From the NCBI RefSeq assembly GCF_040784935.1, contig NZ_CP160680.1, forward strand, positions 5,995,802-6,059,801: a stretch of DNA of 64,000 bases. Reading direction: 5' to 3'. Made by a program: the position numbers and the translations under genes. The stretch's first letter is position 1. Each line of letters starts with the position of its first letter. Below, piece after piece: positions 32,036 to 39,998 of this stretch. This DNA is from Lewinella sp. LCG006. GTDB lineage: Bacteria; Bacteroidota; Bacteroidia; Chitinophagales; Saprospiraceae. The notes beneath the pieces were generated by a model, which saw nothing but the letters and a program-made list of their open reading frames with translations, was not told the DNA's origin and ran no database searches.

Positions 32036-32625
32036 GGCCGTAATTTTAAGGCACGCAGCAATTCCGGAGCCTGCCATTCGCGTACATCACCGGGCTGCAT
32101 ATCGCCCAGCGTCAGGTTTTCAATGGCGGCCCGAACCAGTCGTAAGACCGGGAATCCTACCGTAGCGCACATCCTTCTGACCTGGCGGTTTTTACCTTCG
32201 GTCAAGCGCAATTCTATCCAGCTATCCGGGATGCTTTTTCTGACCCGAATGGGTGGGTCGCGATCCGGCAGGGTAGGGAAGGGGTCCAGCAGTTTTGCTT
32301 TGGCTGGCCGCGTGCGGTAATCCCGCTTTTTGATCCGAATATTGACGCCGTTGTTCAAGCGGGTCAATGCCTCCTCGTTTGGGATCCCCTCTACCTGTAC
32401 CCAATAAGAGCGCTCGTGGGCCCAACGTGGGTTCAGTAGTTGACTGTTCAGCCGTTTATCATTGGTGATAATCAGCAGCCCTTCGCTGTCTTGATCGAGA
32501 CGGCCTACCGGGTAAACATCTTTGGGGAAATCGTACAAATCTGCTAGTGTACGATGATGTGGAGCCTCCCGCGAAAACTGCGAAAGCACTCCATAAGGTT
32601 TATATATGACGTAATAATAGAACAC
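32032..32625 (-). CDS. rluE: 23S rRNA pseudouridine synthase RluE-like
   Basis: A 197-aa RsuA-family pseudouridine synthase. It opens with YYYVIYKPYGVLSQFS. The catalytic Asp lies in VYPVGRLDQDSEGLLIITND, and the C-terminal motif is LRLTEGKNRQVRRMCATVG. It lacks the N-terminal S4 domain of RsuA and RluB, as RluE does; RluE modifies U2457 of 23S rRNA in E. coli. The endonuclease V-like gene overlaps its stop codon. The long hairpin repeat copy B lies 10 nt upstream of its start codon. Confidence 0.92.
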   Translation of the reverse strand: MFYYYVIYKPYGVLSQFSREAPHHRTLADLYDFPKDVYPVGRLDQDSEGLLIITNDKRLNSQLLNPRWAHERSYWVQVEGIPNEEALTRLNNGVNIRIKKRDYRTRPAKAKLLDPFPTLPDRDPPIRVRKSIPDSWIELRLTEGKNRQVRRMCATVGFPVLRLVRAAIENLTLGDMQPGDVREWQAPELLRALKLRP

Positions 32626-32635
32626 TAAGGTAATT

Positions 32636-32760
32636 TGACGGAAATAATTTATTCCATTTTTTCCAACGATTCGCGAATATTTTCACGCAAGCTCCTTTTA
32701 GTTGCTTGCTTAGAAAATTTTAGCGAATCAAAAATGGAATAAATTATTTTTGTTCCGTCA
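32636..32760 (-). repeat. 125-nt hairpin repeat, long copy B
   Basis: TGACGGAA and TTCCGTCA form the ends. Inside, pairing continues with ATAATTTATTCCATTTTT, GATTCGC and GCAAGC/GCTTGC. The reverse complement matches copy A (831-956) base for base except at paired stem positions and a few loop sites. On the minus strand it begins directly after the ychF stop codon TAG. It lies between ychF and rluE, both on the minus strand. Confidence 0.85.
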
Positions 32761-33858
32761 CTAAACGTTGAAGCGGAAGTGCATCACATCGCCATCATTT
32801 ACGACGTATTCTTTGCCTTCTACACTCAATTTTCCAGCTTCTTTAACTGCTTGTTCTGAACCGTATTTGACATAATCGTCATAAGCAATAACTTCCGCCC
32901 GAATGAAGCCTTTTTCGAAATCACTGTGAATCACACCAGCAGCACCAGGTGCTTTTGTGCCATTCACGATGGTCCAGGCACGTACTTCTTTAACGCCCGC
33001 CGTAAAGTAGGTGATCAGGTTCAGCAAAGCGTAAGCACCGCGAATAACCCGATTAACACCGGGTTCAGGAAGACCCATTTCGGCGATAAATTCGTCGCGT
33101 TCCTCCTTGGTCTCCAATTCAGCAATGTCTGCTTCAATGGCGGCCGAAATCAAGATAACTTCGGCATTCTCTTCAGCTACGGCAGCTTTGAAGCGTTCGG
33201 TATATTCATTGCCACTTTCTACGGAATCCATGTCTACATTACAAACATAGAGGATGGGCTTGGCGGTCAGCAACATCATTTCTTTGAGCAAAGCATAACC
33301 ATCTTCAGGTAAGGATACACTACGGGCAGGTTTTCCGCTTTCGAGGTGAGCCTGGATCATGTCTCCAATCTCAACGAATCGCTTGGCTTCTTTCTCGCCA
33401 CTTCTAGCGGCTTTGCGCAGCTTGTCTATGCGCTTTTCAACGGTCTCTAAATCTTTAAAAATCAGCTCCGTATCGATGATTTCCTTGTCGCGAACTGGGT
33501 CGATGTTGCCATCAACGTGGACGATATTGTCGTCATCAAAACAACGGACAACGTGGATGATGGCATCCACCTCACGGATGTTACCCAGGAATTGGTTGCC
33601 CAAACCTTCGCCTTTACTCGCGCCTTTGATCAGACCAGCAATATCAACAATGTCTACATTGGTAGGCAAAATCCGCTGAGGATTCACAAACTCCGCCAGC
33701 TTGTCCAAGCGTGGATCGGGTACGGTGATGACCCCCACATTGGGTTCCTTGGTTGCAAAAGGATAATTAGCCGCCAACGCTTTCGCGGAGGTCAAGGCGT
33801 TGAAGAGGGTAGATTTTCCTACGTTGGGCAAGCCCACAATACCACACTGAAGTCCCAT
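32761..33858 (-). CDS. ychF: Redox-regulated ATPase YchF
   Basis: A 365-aa Obg-related P-loop protein that prefers ATP. GIVGLPNVGKSTLFNALT is the P-loop, then DIVDIAGLIKGASKGEGLGNQFL (shown in part) the switch region, and YVCNVD stands in the place of NKxD, which explains the ATP preference. The C-terminal TGS-like domain has RAWTIVNGTKAPGAAGVIHS and ends GDVMHFRFNV. It binds the ribosome and takes part in translation and stress response. Length and motifs are standard. The stop codon TAG abuts hairpin repeat copy B. Confidence 0.97.
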   Translation of the reverse strand: MGLQCGIVGLPNVGKSTLFNALTSAKALAANYPFATKEPNVGVITVPDPRLDKLAEFVNPQRILPTNVDIVDIAGLIKGASKGEGLGNQFLGNIREVDAIIHVVRCFDDDNIVHVDGNIDPVRDKEIIDTELIFKDLETVEKRIDKLRKAARSGEKEAKRFVEIGDMIQAHLESGKPARSVSLPEDGYALLKEMMLLTAKPILYVCNVDMDSVESGNEYTERFKAAVAEENAEVILISAAIEADIAELETKEERDEFIAEMGLPEPGVNRVIRGAYALLNLITYFTAGVKEVRAWTIVNGTKAPGAAGVIHSDFEKGFIRAEVIAYDDYVKYGSEQAVKEAGKLSVEGKEYVVNDGDVMHFRFNV

Positions 33859-33935
33859 TCGATGATTTCTTTTTTATCGGCCGCGAATATACAAGTAATT
33901 CTCCTGTTTGACCGATTATTCCTTACCTTTCCTTT

Positions 33936-34517
33936 ATGAACTTTCTAGCACACCTTCTTCTTTCCTGTGAACAGGAAGAACTCATGATCGGGAACTTCCT
34001 CGGCGATTTTGTCAAAAACCGGGAATTGCCTCAGTTTTCGGAGGCTATACAGCAAGGAGTACGCCTGCACCGTTTGATTGACACTTTCACCGATGCTCAC
34101 CCATTGGTACGGCAAGCCACCAAGCGGATTCATCATCGCCACGGCAAATACGCCGGTGTCGTCATTGATGTGCTTTACGATTATGTGTTGGCAAATCATT
34201 GGACAAGTTTTGGTCCCGGCAGCCTCGAAGTCTTCACCCAGCGTACTTATCGTACCCTCGAGAAGTATCTCACTGTCATGCCAAAACGCCTTCATACCGT
34301 CGTTCCCAACATGATTGCCGATGACTGGCTCGTAAGGTATGGTACCTTAGATGGTATTGCCTACACCTTCAGTCGCCTCCAAAAACGCATTTCCCGCCCT
34401 GAATTTCTTGAGGATACGCTTATTACCCTCCAGGAAGAAGAAGCCGCTTTGACCGAAGAGTTTACCTATTTCTTTCCAGAAATCGCTAGCGAGGTAAAAG
34501 TGTTTTGTGCTTGTTAA
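33936..34517 (+). CDS. Acyl carrier protein phosphodiesterase-like (AcpH family)
   Basis: A 193-aa protein of the AcpH/DUF479 family, HD-domain-like. It begins MNFLAHLLLS, followed by MIGNFLGDFVKNRELPQF, VRLHRLIDTFTDAHPLV, GVVIDVLYDYVLANHW and MIADDWLVRYGTLDGI, with the metal-binding His and Asp of the family. E. coli AcpH removes phosphopantetheine from ACP; the role in Bacteroidota is unproven. A near -7 box TACCTTTC lies just before the start, 78 nt from the divergent ychF. The 203-bp gap that follows holds only a small hairpin near 34629-34655. Confidence 0.9.
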   Translation: MNFLAHLLLSCEQEELMIGNFLGDFVKNRELPQFSEAIQQGVRLHRLIDTFTDAHPLVRQATKRIHHRHGKYAGVVIDVLYDYVLANHWTSFGPGSLEVFTQRTYRTLEKYLTVMPKRLHTVVPNMIADDWLVRYGTLDGIAYTFSRLQKRISRPEFLEDTLITLQEEEAALTEEFTYFFPEIASEVKVFCAC

Positions 34518-34720
34518 ACTTTGGGGCTATGCCTTGGGGTTGTGTAAAAAGCCAAGCTACCAGACTTGTCTTCTTAGTGGTTCCCTACTAGGTTCCGCGG
34601 GCTTCAGTACGCACAGTTATTTACCTGAATTATTCACTTTGTCTTAGTGAAATAATCGTCAGCATTTATTTCCCAGTAACTTCTTGAAGAGCGTGCTGAA
34701 GTCCACGCAACCTGATAAAA

Positions 34721-36061
34721 TTACCCCCCAAAGAAGATCCGCTTAATATCCAACCCATTGGCGAAGACCACCAAGCCAATCACGATCACGAAACCTACGA
34801 TGGTAGCATATTCCATAAATTTGTCGCTCGGCTTGCGGCCAGAAACAGCTTCGTATAGTAAAAACATCACATGTCCACCGTCAAGCGCAGGAATAGGCAG
34901 CAAGTTCATAAAGGCCAAAATCAGGGAGAGGATGGCCGTCATGGTCCAGAAGCGCTCCCAATCCCAAACAGCGCCAAACATGGAGCCGATAGATGCAAAA
35001 CCGCCTAAACTCTCAGAAGCTTTGATACGGCCACGGAACATCTGACCAAAAGCTTTCAACTGGTCATTGAGGGTAGCAATACCCAGTGCTGCTCCGGCAG
35101 GCATGGCTTCGGCAAAGGAATATTCCTGGCGTTCGGTACCGAAAAAATAGGTAGGATCAGCAGGCGCAACACCAATTTTCCCTTCTTCCGTGGTGGTTAC
35201 TTTGATGCTCTTTTCTACACCATTCCGAACCAGTCCAACGGTAACTTCTTGGCTGACGAAAGGCTTTATCTCATTGACGAAATCAGAAAAGAAAGGGGTA
35301 GTGGTGCCATTCAGCGAAATAATGCTGTCTTTTTCTAAAATCCCTGCCGCTTTTGCCGGAGAATCTTTGGAAAAACCAGCAGCCACAAAAGGTACACGCG
35401 GCACAAAAAGCATGGCTCCTTTGTTTTCATAACTTGACAACTCTCCCACAAAACGCTGGTCAATTGCAATGTTGACGACCTCGCCATTGCGGCGTACCTG
35501 CATGTCCTGCGCATTATTGATGACAATCTCCCGCAAGAGGGTACGGCTGTTGAATTTGTCGAAATCCTGGCCATTGATAGAAAGCACTTGATCACCATCA
35601 CGCAGGCCAATTTCTCGACCTAGTGAATCAACAGCAATACCGTATTCAATGCGTTCATTCGGCAGGTATTCCTGACCGTAATACCAGAGCACACAACCAA
35701 AAATAAGTAGCCCCAAGATAAAATTGACGGTTACACCACCCAACATGATGATGAGTCGCTGCCATGCTGGTTTTGAGCGAAATTCCCATTCCTGGGGTTC
35801 ACCCGCCATTTGTTCTTTGTCGAAGCTCTCGTCGATCATTCCGCTGATTTTGACGTAGCCACCTAGGGGCAACCAGCCAATACCGTATTCTGTTTCACCA
35901 ATCTTCTTTTTGAACAAAGAAAAACCAGGGTCAAAAAAGAGGTAGAATTTTTCCACACGGGTACCAAAAAGGCGAGCGGGGAAGAAGTGACCTCCTTCGT
36001 GCAAAACAATCAAAATAGAGAGGCTCAGCATCAGCTGGCCAGCCATGATCAAAATATCCAT
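34721..36061 (-). CDS. rseP: RseP-type site-2 metalloprotease
   Basis: A 446-aa inner membrane zinc protease for regulated intramembrane proteolysis. The first helix carries H21-E-G-G-H25 (HExxH). GIGWLPLGGYVKISGM follows, then a second helix (LIIMLGGVTVNFILGLLIFG). One or two PDZ domains occupy about residues 150-330 (GLRDGDQVLSINGQ and AAGILEKDSIISLNG). The C-terminal part has MNLLPIPALDGGHVMFLLYE with the third zinc ligand Asp. In E. coli RseP cleaves anti-sigma factors and signal peptide remnants; here the substrate is unknown. Confidence 0.95.
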   Translation of the reverse strand: MDILIMAGQLMLSLSILIVLHEGGHFFPARLFGTRVEKFYLFFDPGFSLFKKKIGETEYGIGWLPLGGYVKISGMIDESFDKEQMAGEPQEWEFRSKPAWQRLIIMLGGVTVNFILGLLIFGCVLWYYGQEYLPNERIEYGIAVDSLGREIGLRDGDQVLSINGQDFDKFNSRTLLREIVINNAQDMQVRRNGEVVNIAIDQRFVGELSSYENKGAMLFVPRVPFVAAGFSKDSPAKAAGILEKDSIISLNGTTTPFFSDFVNEIKPFVSQEVTVGLVRNGVEKSIKVTTTEEGKIGVAPADPTYFFGTERQEYSFAEAMPAGAALGIATLNDQLKAFGQMFRGRIKASESLGGFASIGSMFGAVWDWERFWTMTAILSLILAFMNLLPIPALDGGHVMFLLYEAVSGRKPSDKFMEYATIVGFVIVIGLVVFANGLDIKRIFFGG

Positions 36062-36156
36062 ATGCTAGCGGGTAGGTTTGCTTAGAAAACCCATTTTATT
36101 GTTATTTAGAGCTTACTGAAGTTTTCGTATTTGGTGGCCAAAAACAAAACTCCAAC

Positions 36157-36170
36157 AAGTTCCGACCGGG
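36157..36170 (+). repeat. 14-nt shared motif AAGTTCCGACCGGG, copy 1
   Basis: The same 14 bases occur at 39945-39958. Here they begin a hairpin-like stretch: CAACATT and AATGTTG pair, flanked by CGGG and CCCG, ending near 36213. It lies between rseP and rsmE. It could be part of a dispersed palindromic repeat. Confidence 0.4.
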
Positions 36171-36242
36171 ATGTACAACATTGTCTGAGAAAGAAATGTT
36201 GCCCGTAAAAGCGGCAAAGGTATTCGATTTTGATTAATTCTT

Positions 36243-36250
36243 TAGTTTTG
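36243..36250 (+). promoter_or_regulatory. -7 box (TAGTTTTG) for rsmE
   Basis: TAGTTTTG fits TAnnTTTG only 6 nt before ATG 36257, so the rsmE transcript would have almost no leader. This supports ATG 36257 over the ATT-region start at 36230. Confidence 0.4.
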
Positions 36251-36256
36251 CAGTCT

Positions 36257-36967
36257 ATGCAATTGTTTTTTATACCACAGATTGACCAGGAAATCATCGA
36301 CCTCCCCGCCGAAGAGGCTCGCCACGCCGTGCAAGTACTGCGCAAGCGGGTCGGGGATGAGTTGGATATTGTCGACGGAAAAGGCGGCTGGTACCGGGGG
36401 CTGATCACCGAGGTCACCAAGCGCTCCTGTACGGTGCTGCTTACGCAAACGCGTAAAGAAACCCTACGGGCCAACTACCATTTGACCATGGCCGTTTCCC
36501 CCACGAAAAGCAATGATCGCTTCGAGTGGTTTTTGGAAAAGGCTACGGAAATAGGTGTGGATACCATCATTCCGCTTCAATGTAGTCGTACCGAGCGCCC
36601 CAGGGTAAGAATTGATCGCTACGAAAAGGTCTTGGTTGCAGCGATGAAGCAAAGCCTGCAAGCTTGGCTACCGGAACTAAAGGAATTGACCCCCTTTGAG
36701 GAAGTTGTCCAGCAATTCCAGGAAAACCAGGCGACGTATATTGGTTGGTGTAATGAAGAGGTAAAAAGCCCACTCATTGACAACTACCAGCCCTCTACTA
36801 ACGTTCTTATTCTGATTGGTCCGGAAGGTGATTTTACGGAGGAGGAAGTGCAGATGGCACGCGCCAAAGGCTGCCAACCCATCACTTTGGGGCCCACCCG
36901 CTTGCGTACAGAAACCGCAGCCCTGGTAGCTACCCAAAGTATTGCTTTACTAAATCAACTGCGCTGA
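36257..36967 (+). CDS. rsmE: 16S rRNA m3U1498 methyltransferase RsmE
   Basis: A 236-aa SPOUT methyltransferase. An N-terminal PUA-like domain (LPAEEARHAVQVLRKRVGDE) binds RNA. The C-terminal knot has LTMAVSPTKSNDRFEWFLEK, KATEIGVDTIIPLQCSRTER (partly shown), LILIGPEGDFTEEEVQMA and LGPTRLRTETAALVAT, which form the SAM site. It methylates N3 of U1498 of 16S rRNA in assembled 30S subunits. The longer reading from 36230 adds nine residues not found in the family. The DUF4159 gene follows after 39 nt. Confidence 0.95.
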   Translation: MQLFFIPQIDQEIIDLPAEEARHAVQVLRKRVGDELDIVDGKGGWYRGLITEVTKRSCTVLLTQTRKETLRANYHLTMAVSPTKSNDRFEWFLEKATEIGVDTIIPLQCSRTERPRVRIDRYEKVLVAAMKQSLQAWLPELKELTPFEEVVQQFQENQATYIGWCNEEVKSPLIDNYQPSTNVLILIGPEGDFTEEEVQMARAKGCQPITLGPTRLRTETAALVATQSIALLNQLR

Positions 36968-37006
36968 TAATTTTAATAAACAGTGCATTAAAATCGAAGA
37001 GAAATC

Positions 37007-37693
37007 GTGAAGATTCCACAGCGTCTGCTTTTTGTAATAATAATTGTACTGCTCGCCGGCAGTAGTTGGTCATGGGCTCCCTTACCCCCAGCAACTGCAC
37101 CGATGAAACTGGGCCTGCTCAAGTACCGGGGTGGGGGAGACTGGTACGCCAACCCTACAGCACTCCCCAATTTGGCATCCTTTTGCAATACCCTTCTCAA
37201 TACCAATTTTGATGAGACAGAATATGCTGTTGTGGAAGTAGGCAGCGCTGAATTATTTAATTATCCCTGGATTCACATGACAGGGCATGGCAACGTGGTC
37301 TTTTCAGACTCAGAAGCCGACAATTTGCGCAATTATTTGCTAGCCGGTGGTTTTTTGCATATTGATGACAACTACGGCATGGATGCCTTTGTACGTACCG
37401 CGATGAAGAAAGTGTTTCCGGAGCTGGATTTCATCGAATTGCCTTTCCAGCACCCTATCTACCATCAACGGTTTGATTTCAACAATGGCTTACCAAAAGT
37501 CCACGAACATGATGGCGGTGCAGCCCGCGGCTATGGATTGATCTTCGAAGGTCGTCTGGTTTGCTTTTATTCTGCTGAATGCGACCTTGGTGATGGTTGG
37601 GAAGACCCCGCAGTCCATAAAGACCCCGAAGAAATTCGTCAGTTGGCCTTGCGCATGGGAGCTAACATTATTCAGTTTGCGTTTGAGCAGTAA
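37007..37693 (+). CDS. DUF4159 family secreted or periplasmic protein
   Basis: A 228-aa protein starting at GTG 37007. It has a signal peptide-like start (LLFVIIIVLLAGSSWSWA) and then the DUF4159 pattern: KLGLLKYRGGGDWYANPTAL, PWIHMTGHGNVVFSD, LRNYLLAGGFLHIDDNYG, FPFQHPIYH-like ELPFQHPIYHQRF, and GLIFEGRLVCFYSAECDLGDGWEDP. The class I glutamine amidotransferase-like fold is suggested by the HGNVVFS/GGFLHIDDN arrangement. The biochemical role is unknown. It ends 18 nt before the promoter of the B12 locus. Confidence 0.82.
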   Translation: MKIPQRLLFVIIIVLLAGSSWSWAPLPPATAPMKLGLLKYRGGGDWYANPTALPNLASFCNTLLNTNFDETEYAVVEVGSAELFNYPWIHMTGHGNVVFSDSEADNLRNYLLAGGFLHIDDNYGMDAFVRTAMKKVFPELDFIELPFQHPIYHQRFDFNNGLPKVHEHDGGAARGYGLIFEGRLVCFYSAECDLGDGWEDPAVHKDPEEIRQLALRMGANIIQFAFEQ

Positions 37694-37710
37694 ACTGTAA
37701 ATATCTTTCC

Positions 37711-37718
37711 TATCTTTG
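37711..37718 (+). promoter_or_regulatory. -7 box (TATCTTTG) of the B12 locus
   Basis: TATCTTTG lies directly upstream of the riboswitch, so transcription would start near 37724, just before its first stem. A TTTG at 37682-37685 is 25 nt away, a little far for a -33 box. Confidence 0.6.
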
Positions 37719-37733
37719 CCTTGCTTTACGGTA

Positions 37734-37894
37734 GCTGATGCCATGCATTAGCTTTAAAAGGGAATCCGGTGGAAATCCGGAGCAGTCCCCGCTGCTGTAA
37801 GCTTCGTTTAAAGCATTATTATTTATGCCACTGTTAACACGGGAAGGCAATAATGCACAGAAGTGAGCCAGAAGACCTGCCAGTAATGCATCAT
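37734..37894 (+). ncRNA. Cobalamin riboswitch
   Basis: The conserved core is plain: AAAAGGGAATCCGGTGGAAA, the box AGCAGTCCCCGCTGCTGTAA at 37781-37800, GCCACTG, GGGAAGGC, and GAAGTGAGCCAGAAGACCTG at 37860-37879. TGATGC...GCATTA at the start and TAATGCATCA at 37883-37892 form the closing stem P1. It binds adenosyl- or another cobalamin and should lower expression of the downstream TonB receptor. About 130 nt lie between it and the probable start codon. No T-run terminator is evident there, so control of translation is more likely. Confidence 0.97.
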
Positions 37895-38027
37895 AATTCT
37901 TCAAATCTTTCGGAGGAAAAGAAGGAGGAAATGCTAACCTTTACTGGTGTGCCCTTGCTATATCGTGAGGGTGATTACCCAGTATGCATTTTCCTTGTGT
38001 TTTTCTCCAAAGGGAAATGTCATCAAT

Positions 38028-39926
38028 TTGCTTCGTTTTGTAATTATATTGGTGTTGTTTTTGCCTTTTCTGCTCTTTGCGCAGGAAGGAGAGCAGAGAG
38101 ACAGTCTACGCCAGGCTGAACTTCCGTTGATTACGGTGAAGTCTAATTTGACGAGGCCAGTTATCGACCTGACACCTTCACTGAAGACGGAAGCGAGTAC
38201 TGCCTATTCAAGTCTAGTGAACGCTTTGGAAGACAGTGGTTTACTATTCATTAAAAGTTATGGTTTAGGAAGCTTGGCGACGGCTTCCCTTCGTGGAGGT
38301 GCTGCTGGGCAAACCGCTATCAGCTGGAATGGCATCGCGCTGCAAAGCCCCATGCTAGGTCTGGTGGACCTCTCCCTTATTCCAACCATTCATATCGATC
38401 AAGCTACCGTAGATGGAGGAGGCCAGAGTGCTGCCATGGGAAGTGGAGCGGTAGCCGGAAGTATTTCTTTCGGCAGCTTCCGACCAGATACTGCTTTTCG
38501 GATATCTCATCATTTTACCACGGGGAGTTTTGGCTTGTTTCACAGTGCTCATCGACTAGGTGGTGGTACGGAGAAGCTACGCTTTAAGCTAAGTACACAA
38601 TTTGACAAGGCGACCAACAATTTTCCCTTCCGCTTACGCGATGATCTTCCTGAGCAACGCCTGACACACGCCGAATTTCAGCAACAAGCCTGGCAGCAAT
38701 CCGTGTTTTGGGATGTTCATTCCAAGCATCGGTTGACGATACACGCTTGGCAGCAAACTACCAACCGAAATCTTCCTCCTACAGCCGTAGAAAATGTCAG
38801 TCTAGCTACCCAAAAGGATCAATTTTGGCGGCAACAACTGATTTGGCAAGCACGGGGAGCTAAAGCCGTTTGGGAAAACCAATTGGCCTATAATTTAGAA
38901 GATATCCACTATCAGGACCCACTAGCGGGTATAGATGCACCGAGTACTTTTAACCAGCTGACCTGGCAAAGCAAACGCAGTCAAAGTATGGGTAATTTTG
39001 ACCTGGAAAGCGGTCTCCAATACATCCGCGCTAGTGCGGAGGCCAAGGAATACCGACAGTTACGATTGCAAGAACAAAAAGGGTTTTACCAACGGCTTAC
39101 CTACCATTTTACACCCACCTTCAGGAATACACTTCTGGCCCGCATTCATCAAATAGATGACCATAACCCGCTTTGGGCCTTGCGTGCGGAGATGAACAAA
39201 GAATTTTCACACGATTGGCGCTTAAGCGGAGCCATTAGTCGGGATTTTCGCGTACCCACCCTCAATGACCTCTACTGGATACCAGGAGGAAACCATAACC
39301 TGAAGACGGAACTATCCTGGGCGCAAGAACTGAAATTGTACAAATACGATGAGGAGGGACGCTACTATTTTGGAGCTACCGCTTACAACCGGATGGTAGA
39401 TAACTGGATACAGTGGGCCCAACAGGACGGCAATGCTTTTTGGTCTGCTGGCAATGTGACCCGCGTATGGAGTCGTGGCCTTGAATTTAATGGAGGAGTA
39501 TTTTTTCCTACATCTTCGGGTTCATTGAGCATTGATGCAAGGTATCATTTTACCAAATCGACCTACGAAGAAGCCATAGCCAATCCAGCTATTGAGAAAG
39601 GAACGCAACTTTGGTACACGCCCGTCCATTTAGCAAACCTACAACTGAGTTTTGAGACGGGGAATTTGCTCTTTAAGTACACCCACCGCTACATCAGTGA
39701 AACCGAAGGGGTCAACGCTGATTTAGCGGCTTACCAATTGGGTGATTTTCATCTCATTTGGCGAAAGCTTGAGAAAGCGACCAGTTTTCGCTGCTTCCTG
39801 GAAATCAACAACCTCTGGAACGCTTCTTATCGCGTCATTGAAAGAAGACCGATGCCTGGACGACACCTCCGTATCGGGATACAAACCGATTTTTCATTGC
39901 AGGAGAATAAAACGGAAGGCTTTTAA
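38028..39926 (+). CDS. BtuB-like TonB-dependent cobalamin receptor
   Basis: An outer membrane TonB-dependent receptor controlled by the riboswitch, so corrinoids are the expected ligand. The signal peptide core is FVIILVLFLPFLLFAQ. The plug has LPLITVKSN, GLGSLATASLRGGAAGQTA (typical plug turn), and MGSGAVAGSISFG. The 22-strand barrel runs to the end, with RDFRVPTLNDLYWIPGGN and the C-terminal strand RPMPGRHLRIGIQTDF. There is no in-frame ATG before the signal peptide. TTG 38028, with AAGGGAAA 11 nt upstream, is my choice, giving 632 aa; GTG 37947 gives 659 aa with an odd N-terminus. Confidence 0.88.
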   Translation: MLRFVIILVLFLPFLLFAQEGEQRDSLRQAELPLITVKSNLTRPVIDLTPSLKTEASTAYSSLVNALEDSGLLFIKSYGLGSLATASLRGGAAGQTAISWNGIALQSPMLGLVDLSLIPTIHIDQATVDGGGQSAAMGSGAVAGSISFGSFRPDTAFRISHHFTTGSFGLFHSAHRLGGGTEKLRFKLSTQFDKATNNFPFRLRDDLPEQRLTHAEFQQQAWQQSVFWDVHSKHRLTIHAWQQTTNRNLPPTAVENVSLATQKDQFWRQQLIWQARGAKAVWENQLAYNLEDIHYQDPLAGIDAPSTFNQLTWQSKRSQSMGNFDLESGLQYIRASAEAKEYRQLRLQEQKGFYQRLTYHFTPTFRNTLLARIHQIDDHNPLWALRAEMNKEFSHDWRLSGAISRDFRVPTLNDLYWIPGGNHNLKTELSWAQELKLYKYDEEGRYYFGATAYNRMVDNWIQWAQQDGNAFWSAGNVTRVWSRGLEFNGGVFFPTSSGSLSIDARYHFTKSTYEEAIANPAIEKGTQLWYTPVHLANLQLSFETGNLLFKYTHRYISETEGVNADLAAYQLGDFHLIWRKLEKATSFRCFLEINNLWNASYRVIERRPMPGRHLRIGIQTDFSLQENKTEGF

Positions 39927-39944
39927 GAACAGAATGAAAAAAAT

Positions 39945-39958
39945 AAGTTCCGACCGGG
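39945..39958 (+). repeat. 14-nt shared motif AAGTTCCGACCGGG, copy 2
   Basis: Identical to 36157-36170. Here it runs into GGGCT-GA-AGCCC (39956-39967), a tight 5-bp hairpin, in the gap between the receptor gene and the DUF4465 gene. Confidence 0.4.
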
Positions 39959-39998
39959 CTGAAGCCCAGTCTACTTTTAGAACAAAAAAACCATTTTT

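Noticed and set aside
34518-34720. Possible RNA gene in the gap between acpH-like and rseP
   Set aside because: No cloverleaf or known RNA motif was seen; only one small hairpin near 34629-34655 with a bulge.
37853-38119. 88-codon frame across the riboswitch end and receptor start
   Set aside because: It runs through riboswitch structure and the receptor signal peptide in another frame, with no protein features.
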